From contig JAQGLD010000513.1 in NCBI GenBank assembly GCA_028293055.1, positions 1 through 7,041 on the forward strand: a stretch of DNA of 7,041 nt. Reading direction: 5' to 3'. Under the pieces are notes generated by a model. The model was given only the letters and a program-made list of their open reading frames with translations. It ran no database searches and was not told the DNA's origin. Within the stretch, counting starts at the first letter, position 1; the number at the start of each line of letters is the position of its first letter. Origin of the DNA: Alphaproteobacteria bacterium (GTDB lineage Bacteria > Pseudomonadota > Alphaproteobacteria > Sphingomonadales > Sphingomonadaceae). The translations under genes were made by a program, and so were the position numbers. Below, in pieces: positions 5,579-7,041 of the stretch.

Positions 5579-5600
5579 CCTACGAAAGCGTTAACCCTGC
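5569..5600. repeat. Inverted repeat at the end of the metB-like gene
   Basis: GCAGGGT (5569-5575) and ACCCTGC (5594-5600) form a 7-bp stem with an 18-base loop. One arm covers the last codons of the metB-like gene. TAACCCT occurs twice in the region (5575-5581 and 5592-5598), and GGGTAACCC (5572-5580) is itself palindromic. On the minus strand no T-run follows, so it could be an imperfect terminator, an RNA processing or stability hairpin between metB and pilZ, or a protein-binding site. Confidence 0.45.
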
Positions 5601-6757
5601 GCTGCTGCGCGGAACGCGCCGGCGAGATCGTGGATCAGGTCGTCCGGATGTTCGAGACCGACCGAGAGACGGAGCAGGTCGGGATGGATCCCGGCTTCGC
5701 GCTGGGCTTCGTCGGGCATGCCGCGGTGGGTCATCGTCGAAGGCTTGCAGATCAAAGTGGCATGGCCGCCGAGCGAAGAGGCCAAGGTGATCAGGCCGAG
5801 GCGGCGGAGAAACGCGCTGGCCGCAGCCTCGCCGCCTTTGACCCGGAAGCTGATCATGAAGCCGGGCCCCGATTGCTGGCGGGCGGCGAGGGCATGCTCG
5901 CGATGCGTCTCGAGGCCGGGATAGTTCACCGCGAGCACATCGTCGTGGATCGAAAGCCACTCGGCGATGGCGCGCGCGGTGGATTCCTGCCGGTCGATGC
6001 GCAGCGGGAGCGTGCGCAACCCGCGCATGATCTGCCACGAATCATGTGCCGAGCCGCTGAGCCCAGCGGCATTGGCCCACCAGGCCAGTGTCTCCAGCAG
6101 CGCCGGGTCGCTGGCGAGCAAGGCGCCTCCGAAAAGGTCGCCATGGCCGTTGAGCGCCTTGGTGGTGGAATGCATCACCAGGTCGCAGCCGAGATCGAGC
6201 GGCCGCTGCCGGCACGGGGTCAGCAGGGTATTGTCGGCCGCGACGAGCGCTCCCGCTGCCTTGGCGGCCCGCGCGCGCGCCTCGATGTCGGTGATTCGAA
6301 GCAGGGGATTGCTCGGAGTCTCCAGCCAGACGAGCGCCGGTTCGCCTTCCAGAGCGGCGGCGAACGAATCCTCGTCGGTCATGTCGACGAATCGCGCCGT
6401 GAGCTTGCCCTGATCCTCGAGCCCCTTGAGCAGCCGGTAGGTGCCGCCATAGCAATCGTGCGGCGCGACGATGGTCGCGCCGGCCGGGAGGATCAGCAAA
6501 GCGAGCAAGGCTGCCGACTGCCCGCTATTGGTGACGACTCCGCCTGCTGCGCCCTCGAGCTCGGCGAGCGCTTCGACGAGCATGTCCCGATTGGGGCTGA
6601 CGGTGCGCGAATAATCGTAATCGGGCTTGGTGTCCGCATCGTCCCAGCGGAACGTGTCCGAAGACCAGAGCGGCGGCGAGACGCTGTGATAGGCCGGGTC
6701 TGAGTCCGGCCGCGCCGCGGCGACGATCGTCGCCGGCTTTCGGGGCAGCCTGGTCAC
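5591..6757 (-). CDS. metB: Cystathionine gamma-synthase-type trans-sulfuration enzyme
   Basis: A 388-residue, cytoplasmic PLP enzyme of the Cys/Met metabolism family, of typical length. As a cystathionine gamma-synthase it would join O-acylhomoserine and cysteine to cystathionine on the way to methionine. Motifs in order: YDYSRTVSPNRDMLVEALAE (47-66, with the Y-SR that contacts cofactor phosphate of the neighbouring subunit), TNSGQSAAL (77-84), CYGGTYRLLK with the ring-stacking Y103, ETPSNPLLRITD (146-157), AADNT with D175, and the Schiff-base lysine K200 in HSTTKALNGHGD. The C-terminal SLGGHATLICKPSTMTHRGM and LLRLSVGLEHPDDL resemble MetB most. The GTG start at 6757 overlaps the metX stop by 4 bases (GTGA), so the genes are coupled. 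MetB, O-acylhomoserine sulfhydrylase (MetZ/MetY) and cystathionine lyases share these motifs, so exact chemistry is inferred from similarity and the metX neighbour. Confidence 0.85.
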   Translation of the reverse strand: MTRLPRKPATIVAAARPDSDPAYHSVSPPLWSSDTFRWDDADTKPDYDYSRTVSPNRDMLVEALAELEGAAGGVVTNSGQSAALLALLILPAGATIVAPHDCYGGTYRLLKGLEDQGKLTARFVDMTDEDSFAAALEGEPALVWLETPSNPLLRITDIEARARAAKAAGALVAADNTLLTPCRQRPLDLGCDLVMHSTTKALNGHGDLFGGALLASDPALLETLAWWANAAGLSGSAHDSWQIMRGLRTLPLRIDRQESTARAIAEWLSIHDDVLAVNYPGLETHREHALAARQQSGPGFMISFRVKGGEAAASAFLRRLGLITLASSLGGHATLICKPSTMTHRGMPDEAQREAGIHPDLLRLSVGLEHPDDLIHDLAGAFRAAAQG

Positions 6758-7041
6758 CGTGTGATGAACCGTTCGACCAGGCGGCCGATCTCGCTCGCTT
6801 CCTTGAGGAACATGTCGTGGCCGTAAAGCGACGGCCGCAGGTGAAGCTCGGTCTCGCCGCCCAGGCTCGCGGCGAGCGCCCGCAATTGCTCGGCCGGAAC
6901 CAACAGGTCGCTCTCGGCGCCGATGATCAGGGTGGGGGTCCGGATCGCCGTCGGATCGATGCGGTGGCGGTCGATCGAGGCGGACAGGCTGAGGAATCGT
7001 TCGGGGCTCATCACCGCCCGGAATGCGTCGCCGCGCGCGCG
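6754..7041 (-). CDS. metX: Homoserine O-acyltransferase, C-terminal part (5' end outside window)
   Basis: The last 95 codons of an alpha/beta-hydrolase-fold enzyme that acylates homoserine (acetyl- or succinyl-CoA donor), the committed step into methionine synthesis. Visible parts are FLSLSASIDRHRIDP, the strand TPTLIIGAESDLLVPAEQL with the catalytic aspartate in ESD, and SLYGHDMFLKE with the catalytic histidine of the Ser-Asp-His triad; the nucleophile serine lies beyond the window. The frame stays open to the right edge (reading ARGDAFRAVMSPERF), so the GTG at 7014 and ATG at 7011 are internal codons rather than starts. The donor cannot be told from this fragment, since many MetX-type enzymes use succinyl-CoA. 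It leads directly into the metB-like gene. Confidence 0.88.
   Translation of the reverse strand, partial: RARGDAFRAVMSPERFLSLSASIDRHRIDPTAIRTPTLIIGAESDLLVPAEQLRALAASLGGETELHLRPSLYGHDMFLKEASEIGRLVERFITR

Noticed and set aside
5575..5598. Two TAACCCT repeats resembling telomere units
   Set aside because: There are only two copies 17 bases apart, in a bacterial intergenic gap; they are explained by the inverted repeat, so no telomere-like meaning is likely.
5630..6703. 357-codon open frame on the + strand opposite the metB-like gene
   Set aside because: The opposite strand encodes a protein with every PLP-family motif in order. This frame shows no recognisable domain and has GC-rich shadow composition.
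1..7041. Search for mobile elements, CRISPR arrays, tRNA/rRNA genes, toxin-antitoxin or phage-defence modules
   Set aside because: No transposase, integrase, regular repeat array, structured RNA or defence-type domain was seen; the genes fit ordinary chromosomal metabolism and regulation.

Overview
The window is GC-rich, densely packed bacterial DNA. The protein sequences and gene style (ATGA/GTGA stop-start overlaps, YfdC-type FNT channel, MetX/MetB pair, glucokinase-like protein) suggest an alphaproteobacterium, most likely a sphingomonad. That assignment is inference from protein character, since no rRNA or marker gene is present. No mobile element, CRISPR array, tRNA or rRNA was found.

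Left part (1-2323, + strand): the 3' end of a 2-oxo acid dehydrogenase E1 gene, probably an alpha/beta fusion, is followed with a 1-base overlap by a complete E2 gene (lipoyl domain, E3-binding domain, acyltransferase domain). Together they would decarboxylate a 2-oxo acid and pass the acyl group to CoA. No E3 (lipoamide dehydrogenase) is visible here.

Middle (2377-3266): a convergent, minus-strand two-gene operon holds an ArsR-family repressor without cysteines and an SRPBCC/AHSA1-like protein, overlapping by 4 bases. Its promoter region carries a strong inverted repeat, and the predicted transcription start lies almost on the repressor start codon. The same short divergent region serves, on the + strand, a glucokinase-family gene preceded by a second palindrome resembling LacI-family sugar operators.

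Centre-right (3266-5125, + strand): the glucokinase-like protein keeps the glucose-contacting residues of bacterial Glk but has degenerate versions of all three ATP-binding motifs, so it may be a sugar-binding pseudokinase. It is followed by an FNT-family (YfdC-like) membrane channel.

Right part (5183-7041, minus strand): the C-terminal end of metX (homoserine O-acyltransferase, cut by the window edge), a cystathionine gamma-synthase-type PLP enzyme overlapping it by 4 bases, then after a 54-base gap with an inverted repeat, a small PilZ-domain (c-di-GMP receptor) protein. The first two make homocysteine precursors for methionine; the link of PilZ to them is positional only.

The most interesting signals are the glucokinase-like protein with an apparently lost ATP site and the compact divergent control region at 3162-3265. 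The other genes belong to well-known families, and I see no clear multi-gene novel system.
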